Shown here: positions 19,823 to 28,565 of the stretch, piece after piece | How positions within the stretch are numbered: the stretch's first letter is position 1 | How the letters are laid out: each line of letters begins with the position of its first letter | Program-made: the position numbers and the translations under genes | Notes under the pieces: generated by a model | Database searches by the model: none | Told to the model about the DNA's origin: nothing | Seen by the model: the letters and a program-made list of their open reading frames with translations, nothing else | Source of the DNA: a bacterium | GTDB taxonomy: Bacteria > UBA4055 | Assembly: GCA_029559475.1 (NCBI GenBank) | Contig: JAKQBN010000030.1 | Location: forward strand, 77,783 to 141,782 | Length of the DNA: 64,000 bases | Reading direction: 5' to 3'

Positions 19823-20935
19823 TTACTTTAAAATCGCCATTACTCTGCATTCGCCTAAAAACTTCTGAGTTTTAGCAGCATCGGCTATCTTAGCAGCATC
19901 GGCATCCGACAGAACTATATCGGCCTTGTTTTCGCCTTTCACTCCGACCGCTTTGATTATTAAAGGATTACTGCCAATACGTGTATTCTCTTTAGCTTTG
20001 TTCATATCTTTTAAATAACCGATCATTCCCTGCTGAGTCGCAAAGCTTTCCGACACCATTGAGCTTCCGTAAACTTCCGTTCCGGCCTGGCTGAATACTT
20101 TAGGCGCAAGGGCAGGTCTGACATCAACGCCTTTACAGTCTATTATAAGCCCGGTATAAGCAGCTGCTCCGGTTGAAGAGACTATATCTGAAAGTTTATA
20201 TGTCGCTTCAGGCACGATCGGATATTCTTCATCAAAATCCATGTTATCCATAAGAACCGACGCGAATCCCGGTATAGGCTGAAGATTGTCGCCGAGTTTT
20301 ACTTCGCAAGTGATCTCCACGCTGCCGTCGTCAAAGTATTTTTCGCTGCCTTTTACGGTATGGGCATTTTTTACTATCCCTTCAGCAAGCGCATCGATCT
20401 TGTCCATCTCGACAGCTCCGTCCTTCATCATTGATGCTGAGGCCAGATAAAGTCCTTTTGTCCTTTCGAGGATCTTTCTTTTTGCGTCAAGTTCTGCCGC
20501 CCTTAAAGCCATCGGTCTTGCTTTTCCTGCGCCGATCCCGGTTACCTGAACGACTTTTCCCGCCCAGTCCAGATCGCCGAGACTCATTTCCACGGTCATT
20601 TCAACAGTTCCGTCTTCTTTATATACGGGAGCTCCGACAAGCTCATAATATTTCGCTATCCCCTCAGTCTTTGTTGTTATCACATCTGAAGTGGTCATAG
20701 CTTCGCTGACCGTCGTCTCGCTTGTAACATACATTCCTTTCAGTTCTTCGATTATTCTCCTTACCGCATCCATTTCGGCGGCCCTTAATGCCCCGAACCT
20801 CCTCTGGGCAGCATTTTTGTGATCAGGATTCGGCATTCCTACGCCTGTAGCAGTAACTTTTCTTCCGATCATGTCAACCTGTGCAAATGCCGCCATTACT
20901 GTCAAAAGCAGCACGATGTTAAATAACTTTTTCAT
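19823..20935 (-). CDS. Secreted LPP20-family protein with tandem LPP20-like domains
   Basis: 370 aa with signal peptide MKKLFNIVLLLTVMAAFAQ. Two copies of an LPP20-like unit are visible: ALRAAEMDAVRRIIEELKGMYVTSETTV (~48-75) and ALRAAELDAKRKILERTKGLYLASASMM (~142-169), each followed by a short beta segment with V-x-M/C-E-V/M-x-L-G-D. The C-terminus (~210-370) resembles the LPP20-associated domain that binds no known ligand. Function is unknown; the family includes outer-membrane and flagellar-assembly-related lipoproteins, but no lipobox is seen here. 25 nt downstream of rpoD and 26 nt upstream of the larger FlgT-like gene. Confidence 0.82.
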   Translation of the reverse strand: MKKLFNIVLLLTVMAAFAQVDMIGRKVTATGVGMPNPDHKNAAQRRFGALRAAEMDAVRRIIEELKGMYVTSETTVSEAMTTSDVITTKTEGIAKYYELVGAPVYKEDGTVEMTVEMSLGDLDWAGKVVQVTGIGAGKARPMALRAAELDAKRKILERTKGLYLASASMMKDGAVEMDKIDALAEGIVKNAHTVKGSEKYFDDGSVEITCEVKLGDNLQPIPGFASVLMDNMDFDEEYPIVPEATYKLSDIVSSTGAAAYTGLIIDCKGVDVRPALAPKVFSQAGTEVYGSSMVSESFATQQGMIGYLKDMNKAKENTRIGSNPLIIKAVGVKGENKADIVLSDADAAKIADAAKTQKFLGECRVMAILK

Positions 20936-20960
20936 AATTTTCCTCTACCTGATTATATTT

Positions 20961-21830
20961 TTATCCTAAATAAGCCCTGAGAGCTTTTGACCTAGACGTA
21001 TGCCTAAGTCTTCTGATAGCCTTTTCCTTGATCTGGCGAACGCGCTCTCTCGTCAGCTCGAACTTTGCGCCGATCTCCTCAAGCGTAAGCGGATGGTCCT
21101 GATCTATTCCGAAATATAGCATTATTACTTCTTTTTCACGATTGGTCAAAGATTTTAGAGCAATATCTATTTCTTCCCTTAATGAATCGTCAAAAAGCTG
21201 TTTGTCCGGAGAAGGCTGTTTATCTTCTTTGAGAACATCCAGAAGCCTGTTATCCTCGCCCGGTGCGAATTCCGCATCTATTGAAAGGTGCTTACCGGAT
21301 ATCTTAAGAGTGTCTGTAACTTCGAGCTCTGTAGTCTCAAGAGCTTCTGCGATCTCCTCGGGTGTCGGTTCCCTCTCGAATTTCTTCTCAAGGCTTGTCA
21401 TTGCTTTTGTGATCTTGCTGAGAGCTCCGACTTTATTTAATGGAAGCCTTACCACCCTCGACTGCTCTGCTAAAGCCTGCAGTATCGCCTGTCTTATCCA
21501 CCAGACGGCGTATGAAATGAATTTAAATCCTTTAGTTTCATCGAACCTGTGCGCTGCTTTGATCAACCCCATATTACCTTCATTTATAAGGTCGATCAGG
21601 CTCATTCCCTGATTCTGATACTGCTTGGCGACCGATACCACAAAACGAAGATTGGCCCTGACAAGTTTTTCCAGTAATTTATCCTTGTCCGGACCATCCT
21701 CATGCATTTTTCGCGAGAGTTCAACCTCTTCTTCGGCATTTAAAAGATCTTCTTCACCTATCTCCTGGAGATATTTGTCAAGAAGCTGATTTGACCTTAC
21801 CGGCCCGCTGTTCCCGTTTGTTGCGCCCAA
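20961..21830 (-). CDS. rpoD: Primary-type RNA polymerase sigma-70 factor
   Basis: 289 aa. Region 1.2 is [22 protein letters not shown], region 2 is [58 protein letters not shown], region 3 follows, and region 4 has [29 protein letters not shown]. Region 1.1 and the non-conserved insert are absent, as in Bacteroidetes primary sigma factors of about 287 aa. The start is TTG 21830 behind a strong GGGGAGG. It lies in a co-directional run with clpB and htrA upstream and envelope genes downstream, so stress transcription could raise its level; this is inference. Being the only copy in the window it is probably the housekeeping sigma, but a second copy elsewhere cannot be excluded. Confidence 0.92.
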   Translation of the reverse strand: MGATNGNSGPVRSNQLLDKYLQEIGEEDLLNAEEEVELSRKMHEDGPDKDKLLEKLVRANLRFVVSVAKQYQNQGMSLIDLINEGNMGLIKAAHRFDETKGFKFISYAVWWIRQAILQALAEQSRVVRLPLNKVGALSKITKAMTSLEKKFEREPTPEEIAEALETTELEVTDTLKISGKHLSIDAEFAPGEDNRLLDVLKEDKQPSPDKQLFDDSLREEIDIALKSLTNREKEVIMLYFGIDQDHPLTLEEIGAKFELTRERVRQIKEKAIRRLRHTSRSKALRAYLG

Positions 21831-21869
21831 ATAGCCCTCCCCTCATCAGGTTATCAAGCGCCTTATTCA

Positions 21870-23384
21870 TCAGGGTTTCACGAGCACATAATCCTTTACA
21901 CCGTTCCTGATGAACTTGACGATGAAATTATCTTTTCTGCCCTTCAGCTTCGAGACCGCTTTTCTGAGATCATCTACCTTTGCGATCTGGAAGTGCTCTC
22001 CGGAAACTATGACCTTATCGATCACATCTCCCTCCTGCAGTTTTCCGGAAAGAACGGACTTGTCATCAATATCGGTTACAATTACGCCATTATCAATAGA
22101 AATATTATACTTTTTTTTGGTTTCGCCGTCAATGTTCTTTACGCTTAATCCGAGAAGGTCTTCCGATTCTTTTTCCGTTTTGACCTCCGGCTTATCGGCC
22201 GTCAGTGATGATCTGTCGCCCAGTTTTACAGAAATGTTCTTTTCTTTTCCGTCCCTTAATATCTTAAAATCGATCTTCTTGCCGGGGCTGTAAGCGGCAA
22301 GGTCGAATCTGAACTGTTCAAGATTCCTGATCTTTTTACCGTCCATTTCTATAATTATGTCGTCGGCTTTAAATCCCGCATCTTCAGCCGGTGTGTCTTT
22401 TTCAACAGTGGCTACAAGAACACCCTCCTGATTTTCTTTAAGTCCAAGGACTTCTTTTTCAGCCGGATTTATTTCTTTTGGCATTATACCCAGATAAGCT
22501 CTTTTAACTTTACCGTCAGTCATCAGGTTTTCTGAGATCTTCTTAGCCATGTTCACCGGGATGGCGAAACCTATACCCTGAGCCACGGCGTTAACTGCGG
22601 CATTGATCCCGATCACTTCACCTTTTATATTAAGAAGAGGACCGCCGCTGTTACCGGGATTGATCGCCGCGTCTGTCTGAATAAAATCCTGAAATACAGG
22701 TCCGTTCTGTAGTCCGATACCTGCTCTGTCTTTAGCGGATACAACGCCTACTGTTACGGTTTTCTCGAGGCTGTAAGGCGAGCCTATCGCTACAACCCAG
22801 TCGCCCACCCACAGTTCATCGGAATCGCCAAGCTTTGCTATCTTGTTGTCATCGAATTTCTTATCGACTTTTATAACAGCGAGATCAGTTTCAGGATCGG
22901 TTCCGATTATTTTTGCTTCCAGTTCATCGCCTGTGTTCAGCCTTACTATGATCTTATCTGCTTTTTCTACTACATGGTTGTTCGTCATTATAAAACCATC
23001 GGTAGTGTAAATGAAGCCTGATCCCTCGCCCTTCTGTATCTGCTTTCTTGTTTTCGGCTGCTGCTGCTGACGGGGCACTCCAAAGAAATTGTCGAAGAAA
23101 GGATCGGATTCAAAAAATCTGTCGAAAGGTGAGGTGTAATTGTATTCGAAGCTTCTTTCTGTTTTAATGTTTACGACTGCAGGCATCACATCTCTTGCTA
23201 TTACCGCGAATCTTGAATGCCCATATCCTGTATCATATATGTCCTGAACACCTGAGGAAGGTCCGGTTGACGATCCTGTTATGCCTGACGCTGATACTTT
23301 ATCGGTATAATCGAATTTTGCTGTAAGCAGAACTCCTAGAAGAAGGAAAACTCCCGCTATGATCAGATTCTTTATTATTTTCAT
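21870..23384 (-). CDS. degP: HtrA/DegP-family periplasmic serine protease
   Basis: 504 aa from ATG 23384, which has AGGAGAG just upstream and opens on the membrane-targeting segment MKIIKNLIIAGVFLLLGVLLTAKF. The longer frame to 23447 adds 21 residues and is less likely. The catalytic triad is visible: H137 in MTNNHVV, D167 in DPETDLAVIKVD and S246 in INPGNSGGPLL. Two PDZ domains follow (~265-365, GVLVATVEKDTPAEDAGFKADD, and ~400-500). It degrades or refolds misfolded envelope proteins. It lies 65 nt behind clpB and 39 nt before rpoD, so it is probably in the same stress-linked run. Confidence 0.95.
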   Translation of the reverse strand: MKIIKNLIIAGVFLLLGVLLTAKFDYTDKVSASGITGSSTGPSSGVQDIYDTGYGHSRFAVIARDVMPAVVNIKTERSFEYNYTSPFDRFFESDPFFDNFFGVPRQQQQPKTRKQIQKGEGSGFIYTTDGFIMTNNHVVEKADKIIVRLNTGDELEAKIIGTDPETDLAVIKVDKKFDDNKIAKLGDSDELWVGDWVVAIGSPYSLEKTVTVGVVSAKDRAGIGLQNGPVFQDFIQTDAAINPGNSGGPLLNIKGEVIGINAAVNAVAQGIGFAIPVNMAKKISENLMTDGKVKRAYLGIMPKEINPAEKEVLGLKENQEGVLVATVEKDTPAEDAGFKADDIIIEMDGKKIRNLEQFRFDLAAYSPGKKIDFKILRDGKEKNISVKLGDRSSLTADKPEVKTEKESEDLLGLSVKNIDGETKKKYNISIDNGVIVTDIDDKSVLSGKLQEGDVIDKVIVSGEHFQIAKVDDLRKAVSKLKGRKDNFIVKFIRNGVKDYVLVKP

Positions 23385-23449
23385 TTTTCTCTCCTGGTTT
23401 ATTTTTGCGTCATTTATACAATTCATTTTATATTTTTGTTCTTCCAATT

Positions 23450-26005
23450 TTAAAGTAATGTGCTCAGTTTTATTTCATCACCCGTTTTTATCTCCCCGCA
23501 AAGAAGCTTAACCGATAGATTATTAAGCACAGTTTTCTCTATAAGTCTTTTTAAAGGCCTTGCGCCGAATACAGGGTCATATCCTTTTTCTGTCAGGTAT
23601 TCCTGCGAAGCTTTGTCTATTATAATTTTGATATCTCTTTCTGCCAGCCTCTTATTTATATCAGAAAGAAGCCTGTCGGTAATTTGAAGTATCACATTTC
23701 TGCTCAGCTTATTGAATACGATTATATCATCTATCCTGTTCACGAATTCAGGTTTAAGAACTCTTTTGACCATCGAAATCAGCTCTTCCTTTTTCTGAAC
23801 TGAAACTTCTTCTATACCCACGAACTGGTCTGAACCTAAATTAGATGTCATAATTATAATTGTGTTCTTGAAATTAACAGTCCTTCCTTTATTATCTGTC
23901 AGCCTGCCGTCGTCAAGCACCTGAAGCAGAATATTAAATACCTGCGGATGGGCTTTTTCTATTTCATCGAACAAAACTATCGAGAAAGGTTTTTTCCTTA
24001 CAGCATCGGTTAGCTGTCCGCCCTCATCGTAGCCGACATATCCCGGTGGAGGTCCGATAAGCCTTGTCACTGAAAACGATTCCATATATTCGCTCATATC
24101 TATCCTGATCATTGCGGAATCTGAATCGAACATGAATTCGGCCAGCGCTTTGGCGAGCTCGGTTTTTCCCACGCCTGTTGAACCTAAGAAAATAAATGAG
24201 GCGATCGGTCTGTTCGGATCTTGAAGTCCCGCTCTGTTCCTGCGTAAAGCTTCGGAGACAACTTTAAGCGCTTCATCCTGCCCTTTTACCCTCATACCGA
24301 GCAGTTCTTCCATCTTGAGAAGCTTATCCTTTTCGCTTTCTAGAAGCTTATTTACCGGGATATGCGTCCAGCGTGAAATGATCTCCGCGATCTCGTTCTC
24401 TCCGATCTCTTCTTTGAGCATTTTTCTTCCGGACTGAAAACTTTCCATTTTAGAAGTAGCTTCATCAAGCGTTTTCTTGACGGCAGGGATTTCCTGATAC
24501 CTTAATCTTGATACTTTTTCAAGTTCGCCGCTCCTTTCTGCCGCTGATTCTTCATTTTTCAAGCTGTCGAGTTTCTTCGTATTCTCCCTTATGACAGTAA
24601 TGAATTCCTTCTCCTGTTCCCAGTGAACCTTGAGTTCATTCACCTGAGACTTGAGTTCGGCGATTTCCTTATTGATGTCTTCAAGTCTTTCTGCGGATTT
24701 CTTGTCCTTTTCTTTGCTGACGGCCTGCTTTTCGATCTCCAGCTGAATTATCTTTCTCTGAAGCATCTCGATATCTTCTGGCATAGATTCGATCTCAAGC
24801 TTCAGTTTCGCTGCAGCCTCATCAATTAGGTCGATCGCTTTGTCAGGCAGAAATCTATCGGAAATATATCTTGAAGACAGCTTCGCGGCTGAGATCAAAG
24901 CTCCGTCGGATATCCTGACCCCGTGATGAACTTCGTACTTATCCTTGATCCCCCTCAGGATAGATATTGTATCTTCGACCGACGGCTCTTCGATCAGAAC
25001 AGGCTGAAACCTTCTTTCAAAAGCCGCGTCTTTTTCAATATACTTTCTATACTCCGATATAGTGGTCGCGCCGATCACCTTGATCTCTCCTCTCGCAAGG
25101 GCGGGTTTCAGCATGTTCGAGGCATCCATAGAGCCTTCAGCCGCGCCTGTCCCGACAAGCGTATGCAGCTCGTCTATGAACAGTATCAATTTCCCTTCTG
25201 ATGCCTCCACTTCTTTCAGGACAGCTTTCAGCCTTTCTTCAAATTCTCCTCTGAACTTTGCTCCGGCAATTAGAGCTGCGAGATCAAGCGCAACAATTCT
25301 TTTGTTTTTCAGATTTTCAGGCACATCTTTTCTTACGATCCTGTGCGCTATACCTTCGGCAATAGCCGTTTTTCCAGTTCCCGGTTCACCGATCAGAACA
25401 GGATTATTCTTCGTTCTTCTGGTCAATATCTGAAGTACCCTTCTGATCTCTGCGTCTCTACCGATGACAGGATCAAGTTTTTCCTGCTCCGCAAGCTCGT
25501 TCAGATCCCGCGTATATTTCTTCAATACTTCGTATTTCGCTTCCGGGTCGGCATCCTTTATCTGCTGATTTCCCCTGACAGACTTTAAAAGTTTAAGTAT
25601 GGTGTCATGGTCAAGTTCAAGCTCATTGAAAATTCTGTAGAGAGATCCTTTTTTCTCTTTCAATACCGAGATCAATATATGCTCAAGGCTCAAATAGTCA
25701 TCACCCATATCTTGAGCTATTTTGAAGGATATCTCAAGTATTTCATTAAAACCTGTTGAAAGATACAGATGAATTGCGCCTGAATTAACTTTCGCAAGTT
25801 TTGACAGTTCCGTCTCGACCTTTGACGATACAATCGCAAGCTCAACTCCCGCCCTTTTCAGAAGAGTAGTGATAATATTCTCATCTTTTAACACATTAGA
25901 TATAAAATGAAGCTCGTTGATCTCCGGGGACTTCCTTTCCCTGGCAGTATTCATGGCGTCATTCAAGTATTCCTGCACTTTTATTGTCATCTTTTCGTAG
26001 TTCAT
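23450..26005 (-). CDS. clpB: ClpB protein disaggregase (AAA+)
   Basis: 852 aa from ATG 26005, preceded at 6 nt by AAGGAG. A longer frame (26065) would run through the promoter and is rejected. The N-terminal Clp repeat domain is followed by AAA-1 ([26 protein letters not shown]), the coiled-coil middle domain (~400-520), AAA-2 ([27 protein letters not shown]) and the C-terminal D2-small domain. With DnaK it resolubilises aggregated proteins. An apparent sigma-54 promoter lies upstream at 26049-26065, unusual for clpB. First gene of the long minus-strand run. Confidence 0.96.
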   Translation of the reverse strand: MNYEKMTIKVQEYLNDAMNTARERKSPEINELHFISNVLKDENIITTLLKRAGVELAIVSSKVETELSKLAKVNSGAIHLYLSTGFNEILEISFKIAQDMGDDYLSLEHILISVLKEKKGSLYRIFNELELDHDTILKLLKSVRGNQQIKDADPEAKYEVLKKYTRDLNELAEQEKLDPVIGRDAEIRRVLQILTRRTKNNPVLIGEPGTGKTAIAEGIAHRIVRKDVPENLKNKRIVALDLAALIAGAKFRGEFEERLKAVLKEVEASEGKLILFIDELHTLVGTGAAEGSMDASNMLKPALARGEIKVIGATTISEYRKYIEKDAAFERRFQPVLIEEPSVEDTISILRGIKDKYEVHHGVRISDGALISAAKLSSRYISDRFLPDKAIDLIDEAAAKLKLEIESMPEDIEMLQRKIIQLEIEKQAVSKEKDKKSAERLEDINKEIAELKSQVNELKVHWEQEKEFITVIRENTKKLDSLKNEESAAERSGELEKVSRLRYQEIPAVKKTLDEATSKMESFQSGRKMLKEEIGENEIAEIISRWTHIPVNKLLESEKDKLLKMEELLGMRVKGQDEALKVVSEALRRNRAGLQDPNRPIASFIFLGSTGVGKTELAKALAEFMFDSDSAMIRIDMSEYMESFSVTRLIGPPPGYVGYDEGGQLTDAVRKKPFSIVLFDEIEKAHPQVFNILLQVLDDGRLTDNKGRTVNFKNTIIIMTSNLGSDQFVGIEEVSVQKKEELISMVKRVLKPEFVNRIDDIIVFNKLSRNVILQITDRLLSDINKRLAERDIKIIIDKASQEYLTEKGYDPVFGARPLKRLIEKTVLNNLSVKLLCGEIKTGDEIKLSTLL

Positions 26006-26048
26006 GTCAGACTCCTTTAGCCTTAGTTTACCATTCGGAGTAAATAAG

Positions 26049-26065
26049 TGCAAGTTGTATGCCAA
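26049..26065 (-). promoter_or_regulatory. Putative sigma-54 (RpoN) promoter of clpB
   Basis: The minus strand reads TTGGCATACAACTTGCA. This matches the -24/-12 pattern TTGGCAC-N5-TTGCW with exact GG-N10-GC spacing; the mismatches are two positions after TGGCA. Transcription would start about 12 nt past the GC, leaving a leader of roughly 30 nt before ATG 26005. No good -35/-10 pair is seen in the same stretch. Confidence 0.6.
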
Positions 26066-26149
26066 ACAAAAAAGATTTTTGATTTGCTTTTATCGGGCAA
26101 AATCTATAATTTACAGGTATCAAATAATCTAAAACTTGCGGAGTATGAA

Positions 26150-27937
26150 ATGAAAAATCTAACAGTTTACACAGCTCTGATAATTCTGCTGATCTTTGCT
26201 TTAATTTCGCCTTCCGAATACCTTAATGCACAACAACTAAATCTTAACATTATGGATACATATCTAATGTCTGATTCTGGAGCAAATATAAGAGGTCCTC
26301 AAGGAACAACTCTTGATGTTATGTTAATTAATAATAATGATACTATAAGACACACTAATATATTTCCTGAAAATGGAATGATTTTCATTAATAATGCTTT
26401 AACAGGCATAAATGATGATAATTATACTCCTTCTAACACAGATTTCATTAAAGTTGTAGGAAATAATGTTGTTTATAGTCCAAAAGTTAGCGAAACAAAG
26501 GGCAATAATAATAACAATTATACTGTAAAAGTTTTTAATTCTAAAGGAGAACTTGTATCAAATGTTGTTCCAAATAAACATGAAGGTTATATTACTGCTC
26601 ATTTTGATGGTAATGGTGTTTCTAGTGGAAAATATTTTTTTCAAGTTAATGATGGAAATAAATCAATTTCCCAAGGATTTTTATTTAATAAAGATAATTC
26701 TTCATCTGTAATTCCTTCTAATGTAATTGAAGAAATGAATAATAGTAAAGTTGAGAATAATTATGGAAACTCAAAAGGGTCTTCAAAATTTAGAGGAACT
26801 GTTGAAGCTCATTTTACTTATACTCCAAATGAAGCTGTTGATGCTCCTATAGAATATCAACATGAACCTAAAACTTTTGTTGAGTATATTGATGTTGCTG
26901 AAAGTGGAGATACTGATTATTTTCCTTATCACATACTTTCATCTTTAGAACAATATTTAGATGCATATTTTCAAGTAAATAATGTTCATACTAATTTACC
27001 TATTGCAAATGCTAATGCTAGATTATTAAACGGAGAAAAAGAAATTATTGGTTATGTGACTGCTGATAGTGAAGGAAAATTTTCTATTACAGGATTACCT
27101 TGTGATTCTACTTTTTGTGTTCAAGTTTCTGATGAAAATTTAAGAGGGATAGAGTATGATATTAGGATTCCTCCAAGAATAAGAATTAATGATGTATGTA
27201 ATCAACCTTATTTAGGAATTATTCCTGGTGATGGTGTTCATAAAATTGGTTTGGTTGTTGAACCTAGTGATTTTGTTGGAAAGTCTAATGGAACAAATAT
27301 TAATAATCCAAGTTTAACAATAGAAAGAGCTTTAGAAGGACAAATTCGTGTTGATACGATTAATGGAGATGGACTTGTGTTAAGAGATTATGTTATGGGA
27401 GATAAGATAAAAGTTTATAATCCAACTTCAGAGCAAGTAAATGCTATGGAAAAAACTGCAAAAGAAATATTTGGTGGAACAAATATAAATGATTATTTTA
27501 CAATTGTTGACACAGCAAGAATTGAACCTGGAGATATTTATAATTATATTACAGGAGATGAAAATGCAGGAATTAATTGGATTGGTAATGATGAAGATAG
27601 AACTGCTACTTGGGAGAAAAATATGTATAATAATAATGGAAAGATGTTTGCCAACATGTGTGTGGGTGGAGAAAGTAAATGTACTGGTTCATCAAGTGGT
27701 GTACACGAATTAATGTGGTATTTATACACTGATTGTGTTTTTAGTGAAGATAGTCCAATAAATCCTGAAGGTGGAAATATTGGAATAAATGACCCATTAT
27801 CTGTACAATATAGAAATGAAATAAATAAATCAAAGTATAAATTTGGAACTAATACTGGTGAATGTAGTGATTATTATATCAATGTTGAAAAATTTGATAG
27901 TTCATCAAATCCAACTAATGTCCTTATATTAAAATAG
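26150..27937 (+). CDS. AT-rich secreted protein of unknown function
   Basis: 595 aa from ATG 26150, with GGAG 6 nt upstream and a signal peptide (MKNLTVYTALIILLIFALISPSEYLNAQ). Residues ~120-190 look like a beta-sandwich of the kind found in FlgD or type IX sorting modules (YTVKVFNSKGELV, GVSSGKYFFQV). Residues ~290-350 resemble a carboxypeptidase-regulatory-like fold (LPIANANARLLNGEKEIIGYVTADSEGKF). The last ~200 residues are unrecognised; GVHELMWYLY starts like a zincin HExxH but has Trp at the second His. Codon use is very different from all neighbours: nearly all A/T at third positions (TTA, AAT, GAT, GGA, ACT), suggesting recent acquisition. It diverges from clpB and ends at a good terminator. 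Confidence 0.8.
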   Translation: MKNLTVYTALIILLIFALISPSEYLNAQQLNLNIMDTYLMSDSGANIRGPQGTTLDVMLINNNDTIRHTNIFPENGMIFINNALTGINDDNYTPSNTDFIKVVGNNVVYSPKVSETKGNNNNNYTVKVFNSKGELVSNVVPNKHEGYITAHFDGNGVSSGKYFFQVNDGNKSISQGFLFNKDNSSSVIPSNVIEEMNNSKVENNYGNSKGSSKFRGTVEAHFTYTPNEAVDAPIEYQHEPKTFVEYIDVAESGDTDYFPYHILSSLEQYLDAYFQVNNVHTNLPIANANARLLNGEKEIIGYVTADSEGKFSITGLPCDSTFCVQVSDENLRGIEYDIRIPPRIRINDVCNQPYLGIIPGDGVHKIGLVVEPSDFVGKSNGTNINNPSLTIERALEGQIRVDTINGDGLVLRDYVMGDKIKVYNPTSEQVNAMEKTAKEIFGGTNINDYFTIVDTARIEPGDIYNYITGDENAGINWIGNDEDRTATWEKNMYNNNGKMFANMCVGGESKCTGSSSGVHELMWYLYTDCVFSEDSPINPEGGNIGINDPLSVQYRNEINKSKYKFGTNTGECSDYYINVEKFDSSSNPTNVLILK

Positions 27938-27965
27938 ACTTAGATCTCAGAAACGATATAAGAGG

Positions 27966-27992
27966 AAACCGTCGAAGAAGGCGGTTTTTTTA
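27966..27992 (+). terminator. Intrinsic terminator after the AT-rich gene
   Basis: AAACCG (27966-27971) and CGGTTT (27982-27987) form a stem followed directly by a run of T. It ends the transcript of the 26150 gene and insulates the toxin-antitoxin promoter just downstream. Confidence 0.7.
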
Positions 27993-28008
27993 TTTTGGAT
28001 CAATTCTA

Positions 28009-28037
28009 TTGACAATCTCTAATATATTTATTACATT
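28009..28037 (+). promoter_or_regulatory. Sigma-70 promoter of the toxin-antitoxin operon
   Basis: TTGACA (28009-28014), a 17-bp spacer and TACATT (28032-28037). The predicted start falls among the ATTACA repeats at 28030-28055, so a bound antitoxin would block RNA polymerase. Confidence 0.7.
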
Positions 28038-28055
28038 GTATTACAAATGATTACA
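28030..28055 (+). promoter_or_regulatory. Putative operator: three ATTACA iterons at 10-bp steps
   Basis: ATTACA occurs at 28030-28035, 28040-28045 and 28050-28055, each separated by 4 bp. One helical turn between repeats is the typical spacing for cooperative ribbon-helix-helix dimers. The array overlaps the -10 element and ends just before the AAGGAG ribosome site of the antitoxin gene, fitting autoregulation. Confidence 0.7.
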
Positions 28056-28066
28056 AAGGAGTTAAT

Positions 28067-28285
28067 ATGAATACCACTGTGACCGTAAGACTGCCCGACA
28101 ACCTCGCGACTTCACTCGATGCGATCGCCAAAATTACCGAAAGATCAAGGTCTTTTCTTATCAAAAAAGCGATAGAATCATATATTGAAGAGCAGGCCGA
28201 TCTTCAGATAGCTCTGGACAGGCTTAGAGACACTTCCGATACGGAAATATCCGCCGAGGATCTCAAGAAAAGTCTGAATGTATAA
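28067..28285 (+). CDS. Ribbon-helix-helix antitoxin (CopG/RelB-like)
   Basis: 72 aa. The N-terminal TTVTVRLPDNLATSLDAIAKITERSRSFLIKKAIESYIEE is a classic ribbon-helix-helix: a beta strand with alternating residues, then two helices with the S-R-S turn. The acidic C-terminal tail (ISAEDLKKSLNV) is the likely toxin-neutralising part. AAGGAG lies 6 nt before the ATG. It overlaps the toxin gene by 8 nt, the usual antitoxin-first order of type II systems. Probably represses its own promoter through the ATTACA repeats. Confidence 0.88.
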   Translation: MNTTVTVRLPDNLATSLDAIAKITERSRSFLIKKAIESYIEEQADLQIALDRLRDTSDTEISAEDLKKSLNV

Positions 28286-28529
28286 AATAACTTTCAAGAA
28301 TTCCGTTACTCAGGATCTTAAAGGAATAGATAAAAAACAGATCAAGAGAATTCTGGATAAGATAGCGAAAGACCTTGCAGATAAACCTGAAAGCTGTCCT
28401 GAACTGAAAGGCAAGTTCGCAGGCCTAAGAAAATTCAGGATCGGAGATTACAGGATAATTTTTACGATCAAAGATATGCAGACGGTGTTGGTCTTGAGAA
28501 TAAGGCACAGAAAAGAAGTGTATGAGTAA
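28278..28529 (+). CDS. RelE/ParE-superfamily toxin
   Basis: 83 aa. MYKITFKNSVTQDLKGIDKKQIKRILDKIAKDL ... LKGKFAGLRKFRIGDYRIIFTIKDMQTVLVLRIRHRKEVYE has the complete RelE fold: strand, helical pair, then L-R-K-F-R-I-G-D-Y-R-I-I-F and the terminal R-x-R-H-R-K-E-V-Y. These basic and Tyr residues are those of ribosome-dependent mRNA interferases of the RelE class. ParE-type gyrase inhibition cannot be ruled out. Translation is coupled to the antitoxin by an 8-nt overlap. Confidence 0.88.
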   Translation: MYKITFKNSVTQDLKGIDKKQIKRILDKIAKDLADKPESCPELKGKFAGLRKFRIGDYRIIFTIKDMQTVLVLRIRHRKEVYE

Positions 28530-28565
28530 ATTCTCGAAAAAGAATTACCATTTAACGGAGCAAAA

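Noticed and set aside
26006-26065. N-terminal extension of clpB to 26065
   Set aside because: It would translate through the promoter region; ATG 26005 has AAGGAG at ideal spacing and fits the family's N-terminus.
28030-28055. ATTACA repeats as a minimal CRISPR-like array
   Set aside because: Repeat unit 6 bp and spacing 4 bp are far too short, there is no cas gene, and the position over a promoter fits an operator.
28530-28565. Moco riboswitch before moeA
   Set aside because: Only 36 nt are available between the toxin stop and the moeA start.
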